Assembly: GCA_035285595.1 (NCBI GenBank)
Contig: JAYKGV010000066.1
Span: forward strand, 45,834-109,833
Source: VGJW01 sp035285595
GTDB lineage: Bacteria; Cyanobacteriota; Sericytochromatia; S15B-MN24; VGJW01
Length of the DNA: 64,000 bases
Direction: 5' to 3'
Within the stretch, counting starts at the first letter, position 1; each line of letters starts with the position of its first letter. Below are positions 56,960-64,000 of the stretch, piece by piece. Both the position numbers and the translations under genes were made by a program. Under the pieces are notes generated by a model. The model was given only the letters and a program-made list of their open reading frames with translations, did no database searches and was not told the origin of the DNA.

Positions 56960-57967
56960 TCAGTCATCTTTGCTTGTCCGGACCCGCGACAGCCAGCGCT
57001 CCCGCAGGATCGAGCCTGGCTGGAGCCGGGCCAAGGCTTCGTAGTGCCTCCGGGTTTCGCCGTCCGGCTGTTCGGGATTGCGCAGGTCGAGACGCACGAG
57101 CATGTCGCCGCGACCACCGCCCTTGCGGTTGAGCCCCTTGCCCTTCATCCGGAGCGTGCGTCCTCCTTGGCTGCCTTCGGGGATACGCAGCTTGACTTCG
57201 CCTTCGAGCGTGGGGACTTGAACCTCAGCACCCAACAAGGCCTCGTGGGGGGCGACCGGCAGTTCCACCACCAGATCATCCCCTTCGACCTTCCAGACGG
57301 GGTGTGGCCGAATCGCCAATCGCAGGGTCAAGTCGCCTTCCTGGGAAGCGACCCTCAACTTGTCACCATGCCGCAAGCCTGCCGGCAAGTTGACTTCGAG
57401 GGTGCGCTCCTGGACCTTCACGCCGACACCCTGACAGGCAGGACAGGGCGCGGGTCCGGTGGGTCTCCGACCTTGGCAAACCCCGCATGGCTCCTGCGTG
57501 CGCAGGCGCAACTTCTTGCGCGTGCCCTCGTGAGCTTCGCGCAGCCGGATTTCTACGTGAACCTCATCTGCAGGACGGGTTCCAGAACGTGCCCTGGGGG
57601 ATTCGGACCGGAACAGATCCTCGAACATGCCCTCCAGAATGCGTCCGAAACCCTCGGCTCCGAACCCTGCTGCGCCGCCGAAGGGCCCCTGTCCGCCCGG
57701 ACGGAAAGGTCCCTGTCCTGCCCCAAAAGGACCTTGGGCTCCGAATCTGTCGTATTGGGCGCGTCGATCGGCATCCGACAGCACTTCGTAAGCTTCGTTG
57801 ATTTCCTTGATGCGTCGTTCGGCTTCTTGCCGTGCCTTGTCCGAATCCTGATGACGGTCCGGGTGCCACTTCTTGGCCAGCTTGACCCAGGCCGAGCGGA
57901 TCTCCTGGTCCGTGGCGGTGCGTTTCACCCCCAGGACCTCATAGGGATCCCGAACCTTCGCGCTCAT
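56960..57967 (-). CDS. DnaJ-family co-chaperone with a half-size zinc finger
   Basis: A 335-residue Hsp40. The J domain (about 5-72) has the HPD motif in WHPDRHQD. A Gly/Phe-rich linker (75-105) follows, then the C-terminal substrate domains (VEIRLREAHEGTRKKL, IPEGSQGGRTLRMKGKG). The zinc module has only two CxxC pairs (CGVCQG and CPACQG) where DnaJ has four, intermediate between DnaJ and CbpA. It stimulates DnaK and delivers clients. ATG 57967 is six bases after TACTTT on the minus strand, with TTGACA 19 bases further up. dnaK is not in the window. Confidence 0.92.
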   Translation of the reverse strand: MSAKVRDPYEVLGVKRTATDQEIRSAWVKLAKKWHPDRHQDSDKARQEAERRIKEINEAYEVLSDADRRAQYDRFGAQGPFGAGQGPFRPGGQGPFGGAAGFGAEGFGRILEGMFEDLFRSESPRARSGTRPADEVHVEIRLREAHEGTRKKLRLRTQEPCGVCQGRRPTGPAPCPACQGVGVKVQERTLEVNLPAGLRHGDKLRVASQEGDLTLRLAIRPHPVWKVEGDDLVVELPVAPHEALLGAEVQVPTLEGEVKLRIPEGSQGGRTLRMKGKGLNRKGGGRGDMLVRLDLRNPEQPDGETRRHYEALARLQPGSILRERWLSRVRTSKDD

Positions 57968-57973
57968 GATTCG

Positions 57974-57979
57974 AAAGTA
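57974..57979 (-). promoter_or_regulatory. TANNNT -10 element (TACTTT) before dnaJ
   Basis: On the minus strand TACTTT ends six bases before ATG 57967; TTGACA stands 19 bases before it. It appears leaderless. Confidence 0.4.
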
Positions 57980-58005
57980 TTCTGCCTTAGTATGGCATTG
58001 TCAAG

Positions 58006-58656
58006 TCACTTTATCTTGACTGTTACACCAAGAGTGCCGAGGCCGGTAATCTCGACCGTCAATTCGTGCCCTTCCCCCAAGTCTGGCGTCTCGCCCGGCG
58101 TGCCCATCAGCAACAGGTCTCCGGCCTCCAGGGTCAAGTATCGCGAGGCGAAGGCCAGAACTTCAGGCACAGCGAAGATCATGTCGGTCAGGGGAGCCTC
58201 CTGAACGACCTTGCCGTCAAGCTTCGTCACCAGTCGCTCATTGTCGGGGTTGAAGGCCGCGGCAGGCACGATCACCGGTCCTACCGGGCACCACGTGTCG
58301 CAACCCTTGGCGCGCCACCACTGGCGATCTCCCTGCTGCCAGGCTCGGTCCGTGATGTCCAGGGCGCAGGTGTAGCCAGCGACCGCAGCCGCAGCCTGCG
58401 AGAGGGACGCGTCGCGCAACGGTTGGCCAAGTACCACGGCCAATTCACCCTCGGCCTGCGGCCGCCTGGCGTCGCGGGGAAGAAGGACCACGGCACCCGC
58501 AGTCGTGAGGCTGCTCGGGGGCTTGAAGAACAACTCCGGCTTCTCGGGCACGGGGCGATCGTGCAGGTGTGACCTGAAATTGAGGCCGACCGCCAGGATC
58601 TTGGAGGGACGACGGCCAAGGAAGTGTGCTGCGCCCTCAGGACCAAAGCTCACCAT
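58006..58656 (-). CDS. Fumarylacetoacetate hydrolase family protein
   Basis: A 216-residue FAH-fold enzyme. Seen: ILAVGLNFRSHLHD, PELFFKPPSSL, EGELAVVLG with metal-binding Glu, YTCALDITDRAWQ with Asp, and GDLLLMGTPGETPDLGEG. Short members act on acylpyruvates, oxaloacetate or ring-cleavage products. It is not linked to hmgA here, so a tyrosine-pathway role should not be assumed. The start may be ATG 58656 or GTG 58653; the latter overlaps the upstream stop as GTGA. Confidence 0.88.
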   Translation of the reverse strand: MVSFGPEGAAHFLGRRPSKILAVGLNFRSHLHDRPVPEKPELFFKPPSSLTTAGAVVLLPRDARRPQAEGELAVVLGQPLRDASLSQAAAAVAGYTCALDITDRAWQQGDRQWWRAKGCDTWCPVGPVIVPAAAFNPDNERLVTKLDGKVVQEAPLTDMIFAVPEVLAFASRYLTLEAGDLLLMGTPGETPDLGEGHELTVEITGLGTLGVTVKIK

Positions 58657-59552
58657 GCCAGACCGCTCGGCAGGGGATCGTCCACCTTGGCGAGCGCTTC
58701 GTCGACATCCGGGGTACGAGGGGCGCGCAGAAGCTCGGTCCAGGGACCTTCGGGAGACAGGCGGCCTGCAAGGTGGAACAGGTCGTGGTAGAACGCAATC
58801 CACCAGCCCTCCTGCCGGGCGCGCTCCAGCCACGTCTGCTTGGCCAGGATGCTGTCCATCGGGAAATCGTCGAAGGCCATCACCCACAGCGGGTTCAGAT
58901 GAGCATGGGTGGCCATCAGGTCTCCCAGATGCAGGACCGTCTGTCCGCCGCCCGAGAGCGTCAAGGCCTGGTGTCCCAGAGAATGTCCCCCGGTGTGATG
59001 CAGTTCCAGGCCAGGGGCGAGCTCCGAGTGTCCATGGACGGGAACCAGGCAACCGCTCTCTTCCAGCGGACGCCAATTCTCTTCAGGGTAGGCGTGGCGG
59101 GTTCTTGGATGGAGGGTGTGCAGTGCCTCGAGCTCGAGTTCCTGCAGATGGATGCGGGCGCGGGGAAAAGTGGGGACGAGTCGCCCATCCGGGTCGCGGG
59201 TGACGAGCCCGCCCGCGTGGTCGGGATGCATGTGGGTCACGATCACGTCCGTGATGTCCTCGGGGGCCAGGTTGGCGGCGGCCAGTGCCCGGACAGGATC
59301 GCAGGGCCTGATCAACCTGAACTGCCATTGCTGGCGGGCGTCCAGCTTGCTCCCGTATCCCGAGTCGACAAGGATGGTCCGGCCATATCCGCGGATCAAA
59401 AGCGGCCTGAGCGCCAACGGAATGAAGTGATCTCGATCGGCAGGATACTTGCGCTGCCAGACGATGCGAGGTACCACGCCGAACATGGCTCCACCATCCA
59501 GCCCGAAGGCCGTGTCGTGTAACCAATCCAGTGTCCAGTCACCCAGTCGCAT
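58650..59552 (-). CDS. Metallo-beta-lactamase-fold hydrolase
   Basis: A 300-residue MBL protein. Seen: THMHPDHAGG (HxHxDH), GGHSLGHQAL with a third His, and HLGDLMATHAHLNPLW with the bridging Asp, as in quinolone/lactone-type hydrolases and related dinuclear zinc enzymes. ATG 59552 begins the conserved RLGDWTLDWLHDT. The substrate is unknown; a lactone or thioester is possible. Its end overlaps the FAH gene, so both may act on one degradation product. Confidence 0.87.
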   Translation of the reverse strand: MRLGDWTLDWLHDTAFGLDGGAMFGVVPRIVWQRKYPADRDHFIPLALRPLLIRGYGRTILVDSGYGSKLDARQQWQFRLIRPCDPVRALAAANLAPEDITDVIVTHMHPDHAGGLVTRDPDGRLVPTFPRARIHLQELELEALHTLHPRTRHAYPEENWRPLEESGCLVPVHGHSELAPGLELHHTGGHSLGHQALTLSGGGQTVLHLGDLMATHAHLNPLWVMAFDDFPMDSILAKQTWLERARQEGWWIAFYHDLFHLAGRLSPEGPWTELLRAPRTPDVDEALAKVDDPLPSGLAW

Positions 59553-59672
59553 GGGAGCATGATCCCACGGAGACACAAGCCCGGGCAAGCGGAGGCTGCG
59601 CCGGACCGTCGTGTGACACGGGGGGGCTGGGGTATGCTGAAGTTGTTCCGATTCCCGGGGAGTCACGCCGTC

Positions 59673-60038
59673 ATGTCAGAAACCTCGACCCGTAGGACCT
59701 ACCAAGCCGGGCAGGCGCTTTTCCTTGAAGGTCAGCAAAGCCATGAGCTGTATATGCTGCTGTCGGGTGGCGTCGATATCCAGATGCACGGACAGATCAT
59801 CGCCTCGGTCAACGAGGCCGGCTCCGTGTTCGGAGAAGTGTCCTTCCTGCTCGAGTCCCCTCGGACCGCGACCGTCATCGCCAACCAGCCTTCCGAGTTC
59901 CTGGTGATCTACGACGTGGCTTCCCTGGTAGAGACCAATCCCATGCTCGTGGCGCGAATTGCGCGACTTTTGGCCCAGCGCCTGCGCGAGATGGACGAGC
60001 GCTTCGTCAAGCTGACTCAGACTGTCCGAGGTGGCTGA
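59673..60038 (+). CDS. Cyclic-nucleotide-binding domain protein
   Basis: A 121-residue stand-alone CNB domain. Seen: YQAGQALFLEGQQSHELYMLLSG, SVNEAGSVFGEVSFLLESPRTATVIA, the phosphate-binding cassette with FGE and RTA, and a final amphipathic helix (RIARLLAQRLREMDERF). No DNA-binding helix-turn-helix follows, so it is not a CRP-type regulator. ATG 59673 follows GGGGAG; TATGCT at 59633 is a likely -10. Ligand cAMP or cGMP is not determinable. Confidence 0.85.
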   Translation: MSETSTRRTYQAGQALFLEGQQSHELYMLLSGGVDIQMHGQIIASVNEAGSVFGEVSFLLESPRTATVIANQPSEFLVIYDVASLVETNPMLVARIARLLAQRLREMDERFVKLTQTVRGG

Positions 60039-60062
60039 GCGGACCGCACGCATGTAGGTCGC

Positions 60063-61364
60063 TCACCAATAGCAGATTCCGCGCCGATCAAGCCACTCGA
60101 TGGTCCGGGCACCCACTTGTTGCAAGAAGTCCAAGGGCTGTACCGGTGTCGCGTGGCGCTCCCAATCATTGCGAAAACTCGCCTGCAGTTGTCTGACACT
60201 CGGGCCCAACCACCTGACGTTGAGTTCGCGGAAAGTATGAAAGGCGCTGGGCGTCCAATTCAAGGAGCCGAAGAATCCCAGATGATCGTCGATGATGGCG
60301 TACTTCGCGTGGAATTCTTCCTGGTCGCGACGGGCCTCGTACCAACGCACGGGCACCCCCCCGGAAAGTAGGCGTTCGGCGACCAGCAAGTTGGGCACGC
60401 CCCAGCGGGGAATCCCTGCAAGGGGGCCGCCGGACCACTTGCCGTCGAAGCGATGCCGGTCCAGCAGCACCCGTACCGCCACACCCCGGCGCTGTGCGGC
60501 GATCAGGGCCTCGGCGATCTCAAGGTCGCTGAACTCGAAGACCCCTGCCTCGATCGACCGTCTGGCCGTACGCAGCAAGTGCAGGAGGTGTTCCTTGCCA
60601 CACGCCATCTCCTCGTCGTTGCGGACCAGCGACAGCTGGGCGGGAGCAGCGTCGGGGGGGAGCAGCGTCTGCGCTGCGGGGGCTTCCTGCAAGGGCGGCA
60701 GGGGCCACCCGAAGGGCCGGGCCAACTCCCGGGCCAAAGCCTCGCCTACCGGCCCATCGAACTCGAGCATCAAGTCATGGTCGGTGTCGGCAATCTCGAA
60801 GAGGTTGGCGCCGCCCATCATGCCGCGGCGTCGGTCACAGACGATGACCTTGGCGTGGTCGATGACGGTAAGAGGTGAGTATTCGGCCTTGGGCAGGCGG
60901 GCGAGAGGATAGACTTCGGCAGGAACTCCCGCTTCGCGCAGCTGGCGCCACTGAGCTTCGAGCAGGGCGGTCGTGGTGCCGATGGCCTGATCAGGGGGAC
61001 AGATCGTGACGTGGACACGGCAGCCGCGCTGGCGCGCCCTCGACAGTGCAGCCGTGACCTCTCGCCCTATCCTACCGCCCAGCAGGTACATGTCGAGAAG
61101 AACCTCCTCGCGTGCCCCGTCAATCAGGGCGAGGGCCCGCGGGTAGATCTCGGTGGCGTCGATCAACAGGCGCACGTCGGCGGTGTGGTCGGAGGCTGAG
61201 GTACAAGGTCGCGGGGTAATGGGGCGCCGGCCATCATTCCCCTCACGCGCCCGGATGCTCTCGATGAGGTCAAGCGCCAAGGCAGAGGGTGCGCCTGCCA
61301 TCACAACAAGGGCCGAGACCAGCAGTTGCGTCACGAAGCTAGGAGACCTCACCGACAAGGTCAT
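60063..61364 (-). CDS. Exported phospholipase D-superfamily protein
   Basis: A 433-residue protein with a signal peptide (FVTQLLVSALVVMAGAPSALA) and two PLD catalytic motifs: HAKVIVCD near residue 180 and HAKYAIID near residue 366, each followed by the GG or GS element. Two-motif proteins include cardiolipin synthases and phospholipases; export argues for a periplasmic or secreted phospholipase or nuclease. ATG 61364 overlaps the ftsY stop (ATGA). Confidence 0.88.
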   Translation of the reverse strand: MTLSVRSPSFVTQLLVSALVVMAGAPSALALDLIESIRAREGNDGRRPITPRPCTSASDHTADVRLLIDATEIYPRALALIDGAREEVLLDMYLLGGRIGREVTAALSRARQRGCRVHVTICPPDQAIGTTTALLEAQWRQLREAGVPAEVYPLARLPKAEYSPLTVIDHAKVIVCDRRRGMMGGANLFEIADTDHDLMLEFDGPVGEALARELARPFGWPLPPLQEAPAAQTLLPPDAAPAQLSLVRNDEEMACGKEHLLHLLRTARRSIEAGVFEFSDLEIAEALIAAQRRGVAVRVLLDRHRFDGKWSGGPLAGIPRWGVPNLLVAERLLSGGVPVRWYEARRDQEEFHAKYAIIDDHLGFFGSLNWTPSAFHTFRELNVRWLGPSVRQLQASFRNDWERHATPVQPLDFLQQVGARTIEWLDRRGICYW

Positions 61365-62554
61365 GACCCTCGCGGAAGTTCGTCCTCGAAGAGAGCTGAA
61401 ACAAAGACGGCGGGATCGAAGTCCTGCAGATCCGTCACGCCTTCTCCCAGTCCGGCGAGCCGCACCGGCAGGCCAAGGCGTTCCCGGATGGCGAATACCA
61501 CGCCACCTTTGGCCGTGCCATCCAGCTTGGTGAGCACGACTCCGGTCAGCGGTACGGCCTGCCCGAAGACTTCCGCCTGCCGCAGGCCGTTCTGGCCGGT
61601 GGTGGCGTCCAGGACGAGCCACGTCTCCCGGATGGCGTCAGGTGCCTCGCGATCGAGGACGCGTCCGATTTTGGACAACTCGGCCATGAGGTTGGCCTTG
61701 TTTTGCAGGCGGCCCGCCGTGTCGACCAACAGGACCCCTGCGCCACGCGCCTGGGCTGCCCTGACCGCGTCGAAGACCACGGCCGCCGCGTCGCCGCCTT
61801 CTGCGTGACGAACCAAGGGCACGTCGGACCGCGCGGCCCAGACGGCAAGCTGCTCCACGGCCGCTGCACGGAAGGTGTCGGCCGCAGCCACCACGACCCT
61901 TCGTTGCTCGACGACCATCCGGCGCGCGAGTTTGCCAAGCGTCGTCGTCTTGCCGGCTCCGTTGACTCCCACCAAGGTCACCACGTTCAGGCGATCCGGT
62001 GCGGGAGTCCAAGGCATGGAAGGTCCCAGACGTTCCGCGAGGAAAGCCGCAAGTGTCGCCGTCAGGCCCTCGGGCACGCACGTCCCCGCCTTCAGGCTGG
62101 ACCTCAGGTGATTCAGCGCAGCCTCGGCGAGGTCAGGCCCAAGGTCGGCCTCGAGGAGAATTTCTTCAAGGGTGTCCCAGGTGTCGCCATCGACGTGGGC
62201 CTTGCCGCGAAACAGATCGCGCACCCGGTCGAAGAGCTGCCCTCGTGTGCGGGTCAGGCGCTCCCGCAGACGCTCGACGGTCTCGCTCTCCATCCGGAAA
62301 GAGGGTGTCCCGGGAATGGGTGTGTTGAGAAACGCCCACGCCTTGCCCCAGAAGGACCCGGTCGTCGCCGTGTCGGGAGGGTCCTCCGCGGGCATGCTCT
62401 CGCCCTCGGGGAAGGCCACCGGTCCAGCCGCTTCTCCCGGGGAGACAACGGCTTCCGGTTCAGACGGCGGAGCTTCCCCTGCGGGGGCCGGCAGAGTCTC
62501 GGACGGAGGGGGCGGCTCGGCAGGCAGGCCCCGGATCTTGTCCCACCAGCGCAT
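61361..62554 (-). CDS. ftsY: Signal recognition particle receptor
   Basis: A 397-residue SRP GTPase. An acidic Pro/Glu-rich A domain (about 1-75) precedes the N domain (TVERLRERLTRTRGQLFDRV) and the G domain with GVNGAGKTTT, AADTFRAAA, LLVDTAGR and LTKLDGTAKGG. It docks ribosomes at the membrane. It follows nusB with a one-base overlap, an order familiar from cyanobacteria, and is followed by the PLD-family gene. Confidence 0.97.
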   Translation of the reverse strand: MRWWDKIRGLPAEPPPPSETLPAPAGEAPPSEPEAVVSPGEAAGPVAFPEGESMPAEDPPDTATTGSFWGKAWAFLNTPIPGTPSFRMESETVERLRERLTRTRGQLFDRVRDLFRGKAHVDGDTWDTLEEILLEADLGPDLAEAALNHLRSSLKAGTCVPEGLTATLAAFLAERLGPSMPWTPAPDRLNVVTLVGVNGAGKTTTLGKLARRMVVEQRRVVVAAADTFRAAAVEQLAVWAARSDVPLVRHAEGGDAAAVVFDAVRAAQARGAGVLLVDTAGRLQNKANLMAELSKIGRVLDREAPDAIRETWLVLDATTGQNGLRQAEVFGQAVPLTGVVLTKLDGTAKGGVVFAIRERLGLPVRLAGLGEGVTDLQDFDPAVFVSALFEDELPRGS

Positions 62555-63339
62555 CAGGGCCGGGCGCTCCCCGTACGGTCCTGCGCGAATCGGGCGAGGA
62601 CACCGTTGACGAAGCGACCGGATTCTTCCGTACCGTAGCGCTTCGCAAGCTCGACGGCCTCGTTGATGGCAACTTCCAGAGGCATGTCAGGAGCATGGCG
62701 GATCTCGGCCACGGCCAGGCGCAGCAGATCCCGATCGACTGCAGCTAGGCGCTCGATGGACCAGTGCTCGAGTGCACCGTCGATGGCCTGATCGATGGCT
62801 GCGGCATGGTCGAGATAGCGCCGAATCATGCGGAGGGCGAAGGCGCGGACGCTGCTTCCCCCGGCAATGGCCGCCTTCTCTGGCCACTCGAGAGCTTCGG
62901 CCAGCAGATCGGCCGCCTTGTCCATGGCCTCGGCCGATTCCAGGACTCGGGCCGCCAGCGTGGTCACCATTCCGCCCTTGAGCAGGTCGAGAATGTCGAG
63001 TTCGCGCGCCGTCGCCCAGAACACCCGCGCCGCCTCTTCCAGTGCCGCCGGTTCTGGCAGAGGGTCCTTGCGAGCCAGGCGAACGAGCTCCGCCAGAAGA
63101 CGAGGTCCGTTGTCATCCTCGCCAAGACCTGAGAGCTCGAGTCTTACCTTGTCGACCAGGCCGGCGGCTTCCTCGATGCGGTCCTTCGCCTCCCCTGACA
63201 GCAGGTGGGCCGCCCGGGTGACCAGCTCCTCCAGCTCCGGGTTGGCGCCCGGGGGCAGGGGGCCCAGCTGGGACATGGCCAGCAGGGCCAGCTCACGTGC
63301 CAGCCGACGGATATTCATGGGTTCGATCATGGGGTTCAC
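62554..63339 (-). CDS. nusB: Transcription antitermination protein NusB, long form
   Basis: A 261-residue NusB with an N-terminal extension. The RNA-binding helical domain is C-terminal (about 150-255: AIDGALEHWSIERLAAVDRD, LRLAVAEIRH, AINEAVELAKRYG, RFVNGVLARF). The start NIRRLARELALLAMSQLG followed by a helical insert of about 120 residues matches cyanobacterial NusB rather than the roughly 140-residue E. coli form. It acts in rRNA antitermination with NusE. GTG 63339 overlaps the accC stop as GTGA; ATG 63330, with GGAG ten bases upstream, is an alternative. Confidence 0.95.
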   Translation of the reverse strand: MNPMIEPMNIRRLARELALLAMSQLGPLPPGANPELEELVTRAAHLLSGEAKDRIEEAAGLVDKVRLELSGLGEDDNGPRLLAELVRLARKDPLPEPAALEEAARVFWATARELDILDLLKGGMVTTLAARVLESAEAMDKAADLLAEALEWPEKAAIAGGSSVRAFALRMIRRYLDHAAAIDQAIDGALEHWSIERLAAVDRDLLRLAVAEIRHAPDMPLEVAINEAVELAKRYGTEESGRFVNGVLARFAQDRTGSARP

Positions 63340-64000
63340 GCTCCGAGGATGCGCCGTTGCAGGAAATTCGTCGAGACTTCCCCGCGGCGGAAAAAAGCAT
63401 TGTCGAGGATGCGCTGATGGGTGGGAAGGGTCGTGCGGACCCCGGTGATGGCGAACTCGGCCAGCGCCCGCTGCATGCGTGCGATGGCCGCAGGGCGATC
63501 TTCCCCCCAGACGATCAGCTTGGCCAACAGCGAGTCATAGTGAGGCGGAACCACGTACCCTGGAAAGACGTGCGAATCCAGTCGCACGCCCGGGCCTCCC
63601 GGCGGCAGCCACGCCACCAGCGTACCGGGTGAGGGACGGAAGTCTCGCTGGGGATCCTCCGCATTGATCCTGCATTCGATGGCGTGCCCGTTGAGTCGGA
63701 TGTCTTCCTGACGCCACGGCAGGCTCTCCCCTGCAGCCACCTTGATCTGCCACGCCACGAGGTCGATGCCGGTCAACATCTCGGTGACGGGATGCTCCAC
63801 CTGGATGCGGGTGTTCATCTCGAGGAAGAAGTACTCGCCGCTGGCCGCGTCGACGAGGAACTCGACGGTGCCGGCGCCGCGGTAGCGGGTCGCCCGCGCG
63901 AGCGCCACCGCCGCCCCGGTCATCGCCTCACGCGTGCCGCGGGGCAGACCCGGCGCCGGGGCCTCCTCGATCACCTTCTGGTAACGGCGCTGGATCGAGC
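63336..64000 (-). CDS. accC: Biotin carboxylase subunit of acetyl-CoA carboxylase (5' end cut by window edge)
   Basis: The last 220 codons of a biotin carboxylase. Seen: SIQRRYQKVIEEAP at the edge, EFLVDAASGEYFFLEMNTRIQVEHPVTE with catalytic Glu and Arg, HAIECRINAEDP, and the C-terminal DSLLAKLIVWGEDRPAAI. It carboxylates biotin on AccB using bicarbonate and ATP, the first step of fatty-acid synthesis. The N-terminal ATP-grasp half lies outside the window. It is upstream of nusB and ftsY in one overlapping series. Confidence 0.95.
   Translation of the reverse strand, partial: SIQRRYQKVIEEAPAPGLPRGTREAMTGAAVALARATRYRGAGTVEFLVDAASGEYFFLEMNTRIQVEHPVTEMLTGIDLVAWQIKVAAGESLPWRQEDIRLNGHAIECRINAEDPQRDFRPSPGTLVAWLPPGGPGVRLDSHVFPGYVVPPHYDSLLAKLIVWGEDRPAAIARMQRALAEFAITGVRTTLPTHQRILDNAFFRRGEVSTNFLQRRILGA

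Noticed and set aside
58006..58656. FAH-family protein read as fumarylacetoacetase of tyrosine breakdown
   Set aside because: Too short for that enzyme and nearly 40 kb from the homogentisate dioxygenase gene.

Overview
ORGANISM. The window is GC-rich, very densely coded DNA. No stretch over 300 bases lacks a gene, and I found no tRNA, rRNA, CRISPR array, phage or transposase. Lipoproteins, a lipid-A-disaccharide-synthase-like glycosyltransferase, an O-antigen-ligase-like protein and an ETF:quinone oxidoreductase point to a Gram-negative, aerobically respiring heterotroph. Several proteins look cyanobacterial: the long-N-terminus NusB directly followed by ftsY, the LpxB-like protein, and a CBS-containing tRNA nucleotidyltransferase. 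No photosynthesis gene is visible. My best guess, by inference only, is a non-photosynthetic relative of Cyanobacteria (Sericytochromatia-type); other deep GC-rich phyla are not excluded.

LAYOUT. 1-5.4 kb: sugar-acid kinase (cut at the edge), ssb, a tRNA nucleotidyltransferase, a site-2 protease, HD and MazG hydrolases. 5.5-13 kb: two exported orphans, a MshEN-repeat protein, then an envelope pair (LpxB-like, ABC exporter). 12.8-15.4 kb (minus): O-antigen-ligase-like protein and M14 peptidase. 15.5-18.8 kb: dnaX, mltG. 18.8-22.7 kb: homogentisate and tryptophan dioxygenases, an orphan 2-oxoacid dehydrogenase E1 alpha, an Ala-rich orphan. 22.8-25.8 kb (minus): pssA-psd-pepP. 25.9-32.9 kb: an eight-gene aromatic/acyl-CoA operon. 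32.9-41 kb: Hsp20, ispF, mnmG, ETF-QO, ferredoxin, an ABC-2 transporter, a YgfZ protein. 41.0-45.5 kb (minus): a seven-gene ubiquitin-like conjugation operon. 45.6-53.5 kb: START, YkgJ, S8 protease, aspS, asnS, a thioesterase, a second Hsp20. 53.7-64 kb (mostly minus): degP, envelope orphans, dnaJ, FAH and MBL hydrolases, a cNMP-binding protein, a PLD-family protein, ftsY, nusB, accC (cut at the edge).

HIGHLIGHTS. The operon at 41032-45497 encodes a complete apparent ubiquitin-like cycle: an 86-residue beta-grasp protein ending in bare Gly-Gly, an E1, an E2 and a JAMM peptidase. With them are a RING-like/OB-fold protein that could be the ligase, a two-helix membrane protein and a GNAT-like protein. 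The genes overlap or nearly abut, so the parts are probably made together.

The second system (25915-32912) joins a PaaA-like diiron oxygenase, lacking its usual PaaB/C/D/E partners, to an Oah/BamA-like crotonase with a C-terminal zinc ribbon and to PaaF/G/H/J-like beta-oxidation enzymes. This suggests a non-standard aerobic CoA-dependent ring-cleavage route. ETF-QO nearby could carry electrons from acyl-CoA oxidation to quinone.

GENE STARTS. Many first-in-operon genes have a TANNNT hexamer 6-8 nt before the start codon and no Shine-Dalgarno, consistent with leaderless transcripts. Downstream genes mostly start inside 1-8 nt overlaps, often GTG or TTG and twice apparently CTG.
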